A stretch of DNA of 64,000 nt from Struthio camelus (lineage: Eukaryota; Chordata; Aves; Struthioniformes; Struthionidae), in the NCBI RefSeq assembly GCF_040807025.1, contig NC_090954.1, positions 17,984,501 through 18,048,500 of the forward strand, given 5' to 3'. Positions 1 through 11,708 of this stretch are shown one piece after another. Each line of letters starts with the position of its first letter. The stretch's first letter is position 1. The notes beneath the pieces were generated by a model. It had not been told where the DNA came from and did not search any database. It saw nothing but the letters and a program-made list of their open reading frames with translations. Position numbers and translations under genes: made by a program.

Positions 1-46
1 ATAAAGCATGAAATCACAAGGTAGGCATACTTCTCACCATCACAGT

Positions 47-524
47 TGTCGGGGTCACCCTTGGTCTGTACCGGTAAGTTTTTCGGGTCTTTTTTTAGAG
101 CAGAATTTTCTTGCAGTTGAGCGGGTTGAGCTGAGAACCCTTGGCAGAGTCCTCCATGTCCTTTATCCTGTCACTAGTCTCTGAGAGCTTGAATTCTTCA
201 GAACTAGAGTTTGTGTTACTTCACTTTATTCCTATTATATACAAATACACAATGTAGCTAGATAATTTATATATGCACCGTTATATGCAAAAGGAAACTT
301 ATTTAAACTAGAAGTGGAGTACCGTTTTTAATAGTAGTTGCTATGGGAGGAGACCTGACAGACAGATTTACAGGGGATGCACTCAGGACGAGGCTCCCTA
401 GCCAGCTTCTTCGCAACTACTATATGCATCATCAGATGTATGCGTACAACTAATATATACATGATCATATGTTCTTAAATCCAACTTTTGAAAGTGGTAC
501 AAAAGTCATGTTAGCTAAACAAAT
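47..524 (-). mobile_element. Putative solo LTR of an endogenous retrovirus (non-coding, minus strand)
   Basis: Read on the minus strand, the segment has LTR layout: a TATATAAA box (plus 266-273), an AATAAA signal about 36 bases later (plus 225-230), and a U5-like end finishing ...GGGTGACCCCGACA at plus 47. That ending is familiar from avian retroviral LTRs. No internal retroviral coding sequence is seen on either side, so this looks like a solo LTR or an edge fragment. The outer (U3) boundary near 524 is a guess at a TG start, and no clear target-site duplication was found, so the insertion is old or the boundary is wrong. Confidence 0.5.
331..423. repeat. 11-bp inverted repeat inside the putative LTR U3
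   Basis: The arms atagtagttgc (331-341) and gcaactactat (413-423) are perfect reverse complements separated by 71 bases. Together they could form a long-loop stem in the presumed U3 region. Confidence 0.6.
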
Positions 525-2639
525 ACTGACCAGAGACCATTTATCCTGTTCAGTCTGTGGTTTCTAAAGCGTATGTATGATTTAGCCCAGGTCCCATGGA
601 AATTCCCTAGTATTTTTAAGTTACTCGTATGCTTCTGAAAATAGCACTTTTCGCTGCAGATAGTCAGCTACTGCCTCCTCTGCACTCTCCCAGTACGTCC
701 CCTGGGGCAGGACTTGGCTGTTGGCCTAGGCGCGTCTCGGCGCGCCCTGCTCCTCGCCGCCGCTGGTGTTCAGCCTTGCCCGGCTGCGCGCGCCTCCGCG
801 TCGCGGCTGCGCGATGGCGGTTCTGTTCGCGGGACGGTGGCAGAGGTCCCGGCGTTGCCCTCCTTGACCAGCCTCCCCACCGCCGGCCCCTGAAACGTGC
901 AGCGTGAGCCTCTGCTTCGGAGACTGCCTGTGTCAAATGAAGGCACCAACAAAAGCTCCTCCTGAAGCGGGGCCAGACCAGTGGATCCCTAATGCTTCCG
1001 TGGAAAAACAAATGCGGAGAAGAGATAATTTAGAGCCTTTTTTTTTCTTTAGTACCTGCAGCACAGCAGCTGGCACACGGCGACACGCTGGGCTCTGAGG
1101 ACGCACAGCAGTCGGTAGGAGAGCCCTGCTCTGGCATCGTTAGTTTTCGCTTCCCGTCCCTTGGGCAACGCAGGCTTGGAGAAACTGCTGACGGGAACGA
1201 ATGCGCCAACAGCCGGCTGCCTGGTCTTCAAGGAGTCCGCCGCGTTCATTATTGCTATGAAGAAGAAGCAGAAGAGCCAGATATCCCGGCCCCCCCGCCC
1301 CAGCCCTGGAGATCCCATAGCATCTCCTCCTTGGGGTTTCTCATGTTGGTCAAGAGTTTCCTGTGCTAAAAAGCAGGGCGGCAGCAGCCTCCCCCGGGAA
1401 CCCAGGAAACCCCTCGCAGCTGGGTGCCTCCAGAGAACGTGCGTTACCCCACCTTGTGCCGTTAACGTCTGTCGGGCTGAGCCTTGGGCTGGCAGAGACC
1501 TAACCTCAAGAAATCTTACGCTGCAAGGCCCGTAATCTCACAGAACAGATTTTTATCCTGAAGACAAGAGCTTTTATAGCTTTTTTTTTTTTTTTTTTTT
1601 ACAAAGAGAAACTGAGAGTAGATGTCCAGAGGCAGTTATGAGGGTGGGGATAGCTATGGGGCTTCACCAGTACGACAGGCTCCTGGGCTTTAGCTAACAC
1701 GGGGCAATGCGGAGGCAAAGGGACTGCCCCTGCCCCCAGTGGTGGGGAACCACAAAACCTTTCTGTCAGCAGGGCACGTTTCTTTCCAACCCCTTCTGTT
1801 ACCTCCTGCTGCAGAAAGGGCTCATCTCTACAAGCACTGCTTACGTTACGCCTTACTTCACCTCAGCAGCTCGGCGTGGCTCGGGCCGCGAGGCCAGCGG
1901 AGAGTTGAGGGCAGCGTCGCCGGCCACCACGTGCAGCTGCTGAGGCGGCGGCGAAAGACACCTCACGCTCCAGCCCGCCGAGTTAGCCAGGAGGCCGCAC
2001 AGCTTTGCCAGCACGTGCGAAATGATCCAGGTTTGGCTCTACCAGGTGGTTGCAGTGGGGAGAGGACGTCAGCAGGAGGCTCTTGAAGCTTTGCCATTAT
2101 ACAAGTGTACATATATTATGCAAGTACTTGCTTGTTCAAGGCCATAATAAACGAGTAATTCCCTCTCTCACCTTTGCAAAACACAACTAGGAGCTGCCTA
2201 ATAAACACGGTTTTATGCAACGCTCGAGCATGACCAAGCAGTCTGGCATGGCCAAGGCTATTGCCAGCGTCAGAGCAGACATGCCCTGCTTTCGAGTGGC
2301 GTCTCCCCCATGCTGGGAAAGTCTCTCCTTAGTCCGTTGGGGTTAATGGCTGTGGGGCGGCTTAGCCCAGCACAGCGGTGCCGGGCAGATGCAGAGCTGT
2401 GGCCAGGAAGGGTGGGCACGGCCAAGGCAGCACCCGGATGGGATGATCTGCTTGGGAGTACGTCGGCAGCTGTGACGATTAATCACTGTTTAACCAGCAG
2501 CTAAGACATGTCCGTGCAATGCTTCGCACTATGGTTTTTGGCGCACACAATGCCACGTCCATCACGCTAACTGCCTAAGTTGGTAGGTTTAATTTCACCA
2601 TTATTTCATCTGTTAAGGTAAATGTAACAGAGCCCCGGC
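525..2639. other. Intergenic; GC-rich blocks, no gene recognised
   Basis: CpG-dense patches lie at about 720-900 (including a GCGCGC-rich stretch) and 1868-2000, separated by ordinary sequence and a T20 tract at 1581-1600. Open frames here are explained by high GC and show no recognisable protein family. AATAAA-type signals occur near 2146 and 2201, but nothing coding precedes them. Confidence 0.6.
1581..1600. repeat. Poly-T tract (T20)
   Basis: Uninterrupted run of 20 T, flanked by no recognisable retroposon body. Confidence 0.95.
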
Positions 2640-3340
2640 ACACTGCCTGGACTTTAAGCGCGCTGGTAGAGCTGCTGCTTTGCTCAGGAGCGCGCGGATA
2701 AGCCTGCGCTGCCGTGCTCCTGCGAGACACGGCCGTGGCCGGGCGGCGCGAAGGTAAGTGGGCCAGGAGGGGCCTGGTGGAGATGCTCCTTCCCATCTGC
2801 CGCGTCGGAGGCACCTGGCGCAGCCCCGGCCGGCATTGGGGTGCTGCCCAGCGGAGAGGGGGAGCCCAGCGCAGCGGCCCGCGCGACACCGTCTCGGCCG
2901 GCCAAGGCAAACGTGGCTTCGCTCCCCTCCGGACACAGGCTCGTTGGCGAGCTCCTGCCAGAGCCCCCCGGGGCCGCCGGCCCTCGCAGCAGGCTGCGAG
3001 CGCTGCTGGGGCAGCACTCACTGATGAGGTCACCCCCCGCCCCCCAACGCCAAAAAAAAACGAAAAGAAAAAGAAAAGGCTACGGAAACACCCGTGCCAT
3101 GCGCTCAGGTGCCCTGAGCAGCTCTTCGGGCCAGCACCCCGACCCAGCCAAGGAGCAGCCGGGCAGGGCTGCCGCTAGCCTCGCGCCCGCCTGGGTTGGC
3201 CCCAGGGCAGCGGTGGCTGCCCAGGGAGGTCCCTGCACCCCCCCGGGGTGCTCTCGCGCGGCCCAGGGCAGCCGTTTCGGAGGGTTACAGCACTCAGCGC
3301 CACCCGGCCCTGTCTGGGCTCCTGCACTCGCGTTGGTCCC
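2640..3340 (+). promoter_or_regulatory. Orphan CpG-rich island with a consensus 5' splice site
   Basis: About 700 bases rich in CpG and GC boxes, unlike the flanks. Near its left end is AAG|GTAAGT (GT at 2754), a full-consensus donor on the + strand. A non-coding first exon ending at 2753 is therefore possible. No conserved protein was recognised in the open frames on either strand. It could equally be an enhancer or an unmethylated island without a transcript. Confidence 0.35.
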
Positions 3341-4363
3341 AGCTCCTGGCTACCTGCCTCTCCTCCCCGGAGGAGACAGACCCCATCTGAAAATGCGCGT
3401 GGACTGTAACATGTTGGGTTTACCCTTATCTCCTTTTCTTTAAAAATATCTGTGTTACGGTTTAGCCTCTACTCCGTTTTGCTTGTTCTGGGTTTAAAGT
3501 CAGGCTTCGTCTGTGAAGCTTCTGAGGCTGGGAAAAAAAAAAAAAAAAACACATAACTAGTAAAGTGAAAAGTCGTAAAAACACCAGGGGACAGTGCCAT
3601 GTGCCAGCTCTCAGAGAGCGGCAAGCGAATGCAGCCAATTTATAAATCCTTGACAAACAGGATTTACAATGGAAGTGGCAGTTAAGCCATCAGGAGTACA
3701 GAAGGGGGCAGATAGGGTACGGTAACGCTGCCGGCACTGCGTTACAGCGGCTCAGCAGCACTGCTATTGGAGAAATTATATTTATAGAAGTTTCACATCT
3801 TTAGCTAACAGCGTCTGGCTTAGATTTTAGTCTAATTTTGTAATTGCATATAAGAGGAAAATCTGCCAGTGTAGTTGTGTCAGCTTTGCTATTGCCTACT
3901 CTGCTAAAAACCAGGCCTTGTCATTGCTGCAAATAGCCCCATATACAGACTTCAGTAACTTAAGAAATCAGGTAAACTAAAGTAAAATGTTAACAAACAT
4001 TAATCCTATAAACCACTATTATAACAACTTGGTTTCTAATGGTCAGCATGACTCAATATTCTCTTCTTCATGAATCTGAATTTGTTTCATGTGTCAAAAA
4101 ATTCATAATACAAGTAGGAAACTGAAATTCCTGTTTGGCTCTGGGGGCTGTTGTGATCTTTTTGAACACATCCCCATCTTAATGCCTTCGTCCTTGCCCA
4201 GGTGGGGAAGGAAGGTTGTTAGTAAGCCAGTGACAAAACCCCAATAGGAGATTTTTATCACCTGGCACAGGACTGGGCCCTTATTAAAAAGAGATTGGGG
4301 AGGGGAAAGGAGGGAGGGGACACTGGTAGAGGGGAAAGGGCCTTTGCCTTTTTCCTCAGTTTT
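3341..4363. other. Intergenic, nothing recognised
   Basis: AT-rich ordinary sequence with an A17 tract at 3533-3549 and a GGGGA-rich stretch at about 4295-4340 just before the CR1 element. No gene or mobile element was recognised. Confidence 0.6.
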
Positions 4364-5275
4364 ACAGAATGGCAGAGGTTGGAAGAGACCTCTGGAGATC
4401 ATCTAGTCCAACCCACCTCCTCCAGCAGGGTCACCTAGAGCATGTTCCCCAGGACCCTGCGCAGACAGCTTTTGAGTATCTCCAGGGAAGGAGACTCCAC
4501 AACCTCTCTGGGCAACCTGCTCCAGTGCTCTGTCACCCTCACAGGAAAGAAGTTTTTCCTCGTGTTCAGACAGAACTGCCTGTGGTGCAGTTTCTGCCCG
4601 TTGCCTCTCGTCCTGTCGCTGGGCACCGCGGAGAAGAGGCTGGCCTCATCCTCTTCACGCCCTCCCTTCAGAGACTTCTCCACATTGATCAGATTCCCCC
4701 TGAGCCTCCTCTTCCCCAGGCTGAACAGGCCCCGCTCCCTCAGCCTCTCCTCGTCCGAGAGATGCTCCAGTCCCTCCATCGTCTTAGTAGCCCTTTGCTG
4801 GACTCTCTCCAGGAGCTCCGTGTCTCTCTTGTCCTGGGGAGCCCAGAACTGGCCCCGGTACTCCAGGTGAGGCCTCAGCAGGGCTGAGGAGAGGGGCAGG
4901 ATCACCTCCCTCCACCTGCTGGCAACACTCTGCCTAATGCACCCCAGGATCCCATTGGCCTTCTTGGCCACAGGGGCACATTGCTGGCTCATGGTCAACT
5001 TGTTGTCCCCCAGGACTCCCAGGTCCTTCTCTCCAGCAGGTCAGCCCCCAGCCTGTCCTGGCTTATTCCTCCCCAGGTGCAGGACCTTGCACTTGCCTTG
5101 GTTGAAAGGCATGAAGTTCCTCTCAGCCCATCTCTCCAGCCTGTTGAGGTCCCTCTGAATGGCAGCACAGCCCTCTGGGGTATCAGCCACTCCTCCCAGC
5201 TTTGCATCACCTGCAGACCTGCTGAGGGGGCACTCTGTCCCTTCATCCAGGTCATTGATGAGGAGGTTAAACTTC
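4364..5275 (-). mobile_element. CR1 LINE, 5'-truncated, 3' end at the low coordinate
   Basis: The minus strand encodes the C-terminal part of the CR1 ORF2 protein. The part at about 5041-5275 covers the reverse-transcriptase region with [17 protein letters not shown] and [10 protein letters not shown]. The part at about 4435-4998 covers the end of ORF2 with [26 protein letters not shown] and the C-terminus. The two parts lie in different frames, and the catalytic FADD-type motif is changed to AGD, so the copy is dead. The left edge has the typical CR1 3' end (acagaatgg then aggttggaagagacctctgg in plus orientation) with only one tail repeat. It is 5'-truncated near 5275, as most CR1 copies are. 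Confidence 0.95.
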
Positions 5276-5290
5276 CTTTTAAGGAAGTTT
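5269..5290. repeat. 22-bp near-perfect palindrome at the CR1 truncation point
   Basis: The arms aaacttcctt (5269-5278) and aaggaagttt (5281-5290) flank a 2-base centre. It sits exactly where similarity to CR1 ends. Confidence 0.8.
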
Positions 5291-7339
5291 TGAAGAGCTA
5301 ATATCAGTAGCACTGAAAAGGCAGACCAGAGGCCCTCCATGGATTTCCCCGCAATGTATCACCTTGTTTTGTTACACACTCTGTAAGGATTAGTCCTGGA
5401 GGGATTTTTGGCACAAGCATAATATCATTTATGTCAAACAGTTCAATTGATTTGAAAGAAATTACACAGGATAAAATAAGGTTTGGGTATAACTAAGGTC
5501 CTATTCTTTGAGCACTTGCATTGCAAACAGCCCTCGATTCACAGCCTGTCTGGTTTCATGAGAATACTTTAAACAAGCACTCACCAGCTGCCAGTATTTA
5601 CTGCTAATAAGCAATTAAAATCTGTCTTCAAGACAGTCTCAGAACATTTCTTGGGTCAGAGCTGTTGCCATGTTAAAGGAAAAACACGACAGTATCTCTA
5701 AGGGGAGAAAAACAGGCTTTAATACTGTGGGCAGAGCTCTCCTGCCCCTTCTGAGGTGCTGCTGAAGTGAGTTTTCCCTTTGGGGTTTCCAGGACATGAA
5801 AAAACCGCTTTTGGTACTAGCATCATTTTAAGAGAGTACTTGGTTCATGCTAAGTATGCGAAAAAAATTAAACACAGGTTAAATCGATTTAATTTCTAAT
5901 AAACCTGTGATTCATTGAGTCAAGAAAATAACACTGTGTTGGAAAGAGAGGCCTTGGCTGAGGAGGTTTATTGAGACCAAGAAGGCACTCGGCAGTGAGG
6001 AGAGGCAACGTGACGAGGCCAAATTCAAGACATGAAGTAACTCGAGGATCTGTTTGGCAAGTTCCTTTTCTTCAACTGTGACTTCAGAGTATTGCTGTCA
6101 CTAGGGCTGTAGCCACAGCGCAATGAAGCGGGGGTATTCGAGGCCTGTGCAGCCCGGCTCGCAGCCCGCTACACCGCCTCCGTGTGTATTTTCCAGGCTC
6201 GTGCGACCCTCAGTTACATCAGCAAACTGCTACTGCTGGAGCGATTGCCCACACTATCGTGTCCCAACTTTGACTTTTTCTCTGCCTGGAAAGCCTTGTC
6301 AACAGCATTTTGCTATTATTTTTTCTGACTTTCTCAAGGTAGTCTGACCACGAAAAATGATTTTTGCAAATTTAAAATGCAATCCAATGAAAAAGTGTTG
6401 GCACTTAACCTGAAACCGTGATGCAATGAGTGTGTGTTACTCTGTCTGCTCAGAGTGGAGCTGTTTAACGGGCACCTGGGACCGAAGCGTGTGTTTTGCC
6501 CGTACAGCCCAAGAACCGCCTGATATATGCTCACGGGTTTGGCTTTCAGGATATGAGGAACACAGAAAGAGAGACGTAACTGTTGGGAAGAAAGGTCAGG
6601 CTATGAAATGATAGAAGAAAAAAGACTGAGAAGTCAAATCAATGAGGGAGCACATCCACAGCAACCTGACTGCAGGATGGCTTAAAGTCCCCCAGTATCT
6701 TACCAGGCTGCACACGAGCGCCCTTAACTTGGCAGGTACCTTTATTAGCCTGCCCCTTTCATTGCCTCCATGCATTACAGGCAATCAGGGCTGCACCCGC
6801 CAGGTGAGTGCTCTCTGAGAGGTTGGTACCGTTAGCTGCAAGGGAGACAAACCGGGGTGGTCTTGGGCCAGCTGCAGGGCTTGGAGGCTCCCAAAAGCAC
6901 CTCCTGCCCCAGGCTGAGGGCACTCCACAGCCAGAAGCTGTAGCATGAATTTTATTGACCAAAGGGTGCTGGGGTGAGGGGGACACCATGCCCATATCCT
7001 GCCCCTGTGCTCGCGCTGCTCAGGGCAGCCTAGGGGCCAGCAGGCTTTGATTGTCTTGCTTGGAAACTAGGAATTCAGGCTGTTGCTGCATAAGTAAGTG
7101 TTTAGTCCCCCCAGAAAATCAACATATTGTAAGTGAATTTGTAGAAGAAGCATGGGAAATATGACATATGGGTAACTGCATTATAAGCACGTGCATGCGC
7201 TGTAATGCAAGCCCTGTTGCCATCCCCAGTGACTATGTTAGCTAAAGACAAGCACTCTAGCTTGGGCACATGCAGTTGTGTCCTTAAGAGCCCTTGACTG
7301 AGCTCCTAATGCTAAAAAGTTGTTTTGCACCGAAGCAGC
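5291..7339. other. Intergenic, nothing recognised
   Basis: Mixed-composition sequence without recognisable coding potential, RNA genes or mobile elements. Short open frames have no family resemblance. Confidence 0.55.
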
Positions 7340-8110
7340 GAAGGGTTTGGAAGTGCTGAGCAAGCTTGCCGGGCCGGGTTATTCCCGTTGCTCCTTTGAT
7401 CTGGCGCTCGGCTGCGCAGTGTTGCCCTGGGAGGGAGAAGCGAGACAGAGCGGCTCAAAAGGAGGGAGAGGAGACAAATCCGAGGGGGAGAAGCAGGCAG
7501 ATCTCAGGGGCAGAAATACCTGGCGTGCTGTGACGCCCTTCACGCTGACCTACTCCAACGAGCCGACAGGAGCCGCACGCCCCAACGGCACCGGGAGCGC
7601 TTCCCCGGCCCCGCGCCGGCCGCTCGCGAAAGCCCTCCCGGGGGCTCTGAAGACCCCGCAAGGGGACGAGCGCCTGGGACGCGGATGCCCCGGCCCGGCG
7701 TCCCCGCGGCCGCTGCTACCACTCGCGTCGTGCTGAACGAAACAAGCCCCCGGGAGCCCTACTGAGCACTTTCTCATTATATTGGACAGTGAAGGTGAGA
7801 GGTGTTATACTGGGGGAGCCTTAAAAACCGGCATTTGATCAGATTTAGCAATAGGTGCTTCCGAACGCCCACAGGCCGCTGGCAAGCGGCAGCCGTGCGC
7901 TGCTGTGTGTGCTCACAGCACGAATGCAAAAATGCCTCCATCAGGTCCGGCCTCACCGGTGCCGTGACCGCCTCTGGGGAGCCCCAGCGCTTCGCCGCCC
8001 GCTGCTGCCGCAGCTCTCCGCCGCAGCCCCGCTACGGCCCCCGCCGCTGCGGCCAGCCGGCCAGCTCGGAAACCGGCAGCAAGGGCGCGCAGCAACGAGG
8101 GAGGCACAAA
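7340..8110. promoter_or_regulatory. Two adjacent orphan CpG-rich blocks
   Basis: Blocks at about 7340-7740 and 7855-8110 are dense in CpG and GC boxes and separated by about 110 AT-richer bases. Open frames on both strands are GC-driven, Arg/Ala/Pro-rich and not recognisable. They lie 11-12 kb upstream of the WWC1 start and could be an alternative promoter, a lncRNA promoter or an enhancer island. Confidence 0.35.
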
Positions 8111-8203
8111 AAACACGTGTGCCTCCTAAACAGCCCAAAGCAATAGCCTGATGTTATTGAGTCTCTGCTTGTTTTGGCTGTTTACAATTTCTCAGTTTCT
8201 TTC

Positions 8204-8220
8204 TTTTTTTTTTTTTTTTT
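8204..8220. repeat. Poly-T tract (T17) within a pyrimidine-rich stretch
   Basis: Run of 17 T embedded in ttctttc...cttcttt. It can act as a polypyrimidine tract for the site at 8231-8232. Confidence 0.95.
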
Positions 8221-8232
8221 CTTCTTTGGAAG

Positions 8233-8810
8233 CTGAAGTCCTATACAAAGAACGAATGGCCTTATTCAACAGAAATATCATGACGGGAGCCTGGCTTTTG
8301 TTACAAACCTACAAGGACGATCCTCAGCCGATGATCGTTCAATAGACTAAGCTTAAAATGGGAAATGTGAGAGCGGAGAAAGGAGCTCTGCAGTGAAAAT
8401 GCAGTTCCCATTGTTGCCTCTCTCTTAAAGATTGTTGTTAACAATAAGAGACTGAATTTGGGCTTATAATCAAAGCCCCAGTGAATTTTCCATGATGGAG
8501 AATAGATGGGGGAAGAAAGTGGCAGTTTACCATCAAACAGCTTGTGCTTGGGTTTTTGCTAACCATAGAAAAGAGAAAGAAATGTTGAAAAGTTGATAGA
8601 AGGCAAATGTGTTTTGATCTCTGTCAGGTCAAGCTGTTAAAAAAGCAGCGTGATGTGATGGAGAAGGGAGGAGCTGGACACGTCAGAGAGAAGCTGTGAG
8701 AAGCTGGTTATTTGGGAGTATTGAGGTGAGGCTGACATTCATACAAGAACGACTCCACGTTAGTGAATGCTGGTGAAGAGCTGTGAATCAATAAAACATA
8801 GTGCCCTGAA
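8233..8810 (+). other. Candidate terminal exon of an unknown transcript
   Basis: A T17 tract (8204-8220) plus ggaag gives an acceptor-like site at 8231-8232. It is followed by an open frame whose end reads EVLYKERMALFNRN and later QTYKDDPQPMIVQ, stopping at 8343-8345. The composition is more protein-like than the surrounding GC-driven frames, but I do not recognise the family. AATAAA lies at 8790-8795 with a GT-rich (TG)n tract 18 bases after it, which is the arrangement of a real polyadenylation site. All parts could co-occur by chance. Confidence 0.25.

Positions 8811-8812
<2 letters not shown>

Positions 8813-8867
<55 letters not shown>
8813..8867. repeat. (TG)27 microsatellite
   Basis: Uninterrupted TG dinucleotide repeat of about 55 bases. 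It is able to form Z-DNA, is likely polymorphic in length, and lies just after an AATAAA. Confidence 0.98.
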
Positions 8868-8868
<1 letters not shown>

Positions 8869-11059
8869 ATCACGAGTTAGGGAGAGGGAAAAACAAACAG
8901 GTGTGGGGAAGGGGCTCTTGGGGGTTTGTTCTCCAAGGCGATGCCCTGTGCCTGCTGCTGGTGCTTGTTTCTGACGTGCTGGAGTCACAAGTGAGTGCCT
9001 GGCTGCAGCTCTAACTTGTTTTCTGCACCAAAACCCCTTGTCTCTTTTATTGACAAATGGAAGTGTGACAAAGGGCAGGGTCTACCCTGAGAGTGCAAGC
9101 GAGCTACGAGCCTCAGAAGCAGAAATCTTAAGTGTTGCAAGATTAAGGTCCTTGTTGATGGACTCCGCGCCAGCAGTAGAGCACAAGACTTTAACACCTG
9201 CAGGAGACATGAATATACGCTTGCATAACCCTATGGCAAGGACAAAGCCTTGACTGCAGCTCATTGCAAGGCTGTGTCACACCAAGCATCAGGGTCTGAT
9301 GCCCCTCCAGCCTGGAGGAGGAGAGGTGAAACGCTTCAGCAGGAGGTGCGTGTGCAGCGCGGGGCCGCTACCCAGGGCTCCTGCAGACAGTGCTGCTCTC
9401 CCTTTCTTTTTTTTTCCTTCCATCTGTGACCTAAACAAGGACAAGCTACTTGTGAAGCAAGGTAATTTGAGATAAGTGAATAACAGAGTAGTGAGTCGCT
9501 AGATTCATCTTTCTTTTTGGTCTATGCCAGGGTTAAAGCCTGCTTCTTTTGGCAACTGTGCCACCTACTGATCCGCGATGCCATTGCCACGCCATGGGGA
9601 CTTAGCAGAGATGAGAAGGGGCTGCTGTCTTCAAGAGTTTACTAGCTAAATAAAAAGCAATAGATGATGCAAATGGTCAGGAAGTGGCATATTAAACAGA
9701 GCTCGTATGTGAATCATAATTGTTGTGACATCTTCTGATGGGCTTTGCAGGAGCCTGGACAGCTCCCACATGTTTTGCATGCTTCCGAGGAAGCTAATTA
9801 CCTCTAATTCCCAGACTGCTGTACATGCTTGTTTCAATTCACTTTGCTGTCAAATTCCACAGGTATCTGTGTGACTTCGTGCTTGGCTTAGAGTGGTCCT
9901 AAGAATGGCTAGCGTTGGTGCTTTGAGGACTCCAAAATTATTGCTGTAAGATCATCTGGGGATGTCGTTTCACGTTCACGTACGAGTTGGGTTAAGTCTT
10001 GCAAATTCTACAGTCCATGCTGGCTTATATGCATGCTGCTTTGTAAATTTGATTGACAGTAAAGAAGAGACTTAATTACCCTCCATGTTTAATGCACATA
10101 GACAGGGACAGGGCAGGGGATGGCTGCAAGAGCCTAGATGGGGTTGCACTACTGGAAAAACGCTTAGGAGCCTGCTTCACTGGGGAGACATGCTCGGCTC
10201 TGCTTCCCCTGGCTCCGCTAGCCTCCTCCTGCTTAGCTCCCTCTCACTGGGCTCTGCAGCTCGTGGTGGCTACCCTCAGCATCAGTGCATGTGTACATGC
10301 TGGAAAAAGCACCTGAGCACATTTTTCAGATATTATATCCTCCCAGTTCCTCCACCAGTGCATGCTCTGAGGTGGACAGGTATACAGATCCACCCCCTTT
10401 TCACTTGTAGGAGATAAGCATTGATGTTCACGTGGTCATGAACCTTACTCGGATTAAGAAGTCTCTTGTTCGTTACTAAAGCCTCTTGAGATCACAGGTA
10501 GATTGTTAGCAACACCACCAACACGGCTTAGTGCTGTGTTACAGTTCAGATGGAGGGGGTAGAGTAGAGGCTATAAAGCAGCTTTTGGATTACTAAAGCA
10601 CGTAATAAGTGTTCCTTGGAGTCCCAGTCACTTGTTAAGTATTTTCTAAGTGAAACTAAGCTGTTCTGAATGGACATTTGTTTCTTTATTGTCTCTGATT
10701 TATGTAGTAAAGTAACTAGGTGGGTTTTTTTTGTTTGTTTTGGGGTTTTGCTACTGCAAATTGTCAGGCTTTTGCATGGTAGATGGCAGTGGCTGCTCTG
10801 CTGGCTGCTTCCTAACTCCGGAGGGCTGCAGTGACACATTTATCCAGCAGCAACCTCGCTGCTGTCCAGCCTCTTCTGCATCCTGCCCGCTGCAGTGTTA
10901 GCTGCAATTATGTTGTGGTACAGGTAACATCACCGTCTCACCAGCTCCTGAACACCAAATTCAAATTACTGTTTGATTGAAACAGACTGCTTCTGAGCAA
11001 ACTAGATGTGAGATAGGCAGGAAGAAAAAGCCTTGAAGAAATTGCTTCTTAAATGTTAG
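8868..11059. other. Intergenic, nothing recognised
   Basis: Ordinary sequence. An E-box CACGTG occurs near 10430. No gene, RNA gene or mobile element was recognised. Confidence 0.55.
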
Positions 11060-11330
11060 TCTGTCATGGCACTTTGCCTGATTTCTTTCCCTTTGGGGCC
11101 TGTCGTCCCCCTGAGGGCAATGGTACCCTCCAGCAGGCCACCCTTCAGCTCCGCTCCTGCGCTTCACAGCTGGCGAAACGCTGGCTGCAAGGGGCTGCCG
11201 AGGCCTCTTGCTCCGCACGGGTTCAGCTGCGGCAGCCGCAGGGCCGGCGTCTCCCCCCCGTCCCATCCCTGGGCAACCTGCCCCTGCTGCGTCACCTTCA
11301 GGGGAAAGGACCCATGAAGCATCTCGAGGC
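11060..11330. promoter_or_regulatory. GC-rich block, function unknown
   Basis: A CpG-enriched stretch within AT-rich flanks. An open frame of 144 codons on the + strand crosses it, but the amino-acid pattern fits no family I know. Confidence 0.25.
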
Positions 11331-11708
11331 ACAGCTCGTGGCCTTTGCCTTGTCACACCACTGTCAGGAAGGGTTCGGCTCTCTCATCTTTGAAACCCCT
11401 CTTCGAATAGTTAACGTAGTAGATGATAAAGTATTTGTTTATAGCAAATGTAGTGATCGCGAGGAAGTCAGCTGCCTATTTATGTGAAAACACAGAAGGC
11501 TGTTTTATTAAATATCCATGGCAGTCAAATTTATCTGCAGCCAGAGACACCTGATGAAAGACTGGTGTGCTCCGCTCTCAGACTCTGATGAGGCTACCGA
11601 GCAAGTGCTTTTGATCCTATGGCTTAATTATTCTAACTCACATCTAGAAATAGTCTCACTGGCTACAAAAGTCACAGCTGGTGTGAAACACAGCCGTCTG
11701 CCTGCTTA

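Noticed and set aside
4369..4887. Plus-strand open frame of 172 codons, repeated at 63226-63744
   Set aside because: Antisense shadow of the CR1 ORF2 C-terminus. The similarity of the two frames reflects the shared repeat, not a gene family.
8788..9014. Open frames containing Cys-Val or Thr-His repeats
   Set aside because: Translation of the (TG)n microsatellite.
11053..11487. 144-codon frame with a stretch (LPPVPSLGNLPLLRHL) recalling the cytochrome P450 N-terminal proline-rich region
   Set aside because: Short chance resemblance. No membrane anchor before it and no other P450 motif after it; composition follows local GC content.
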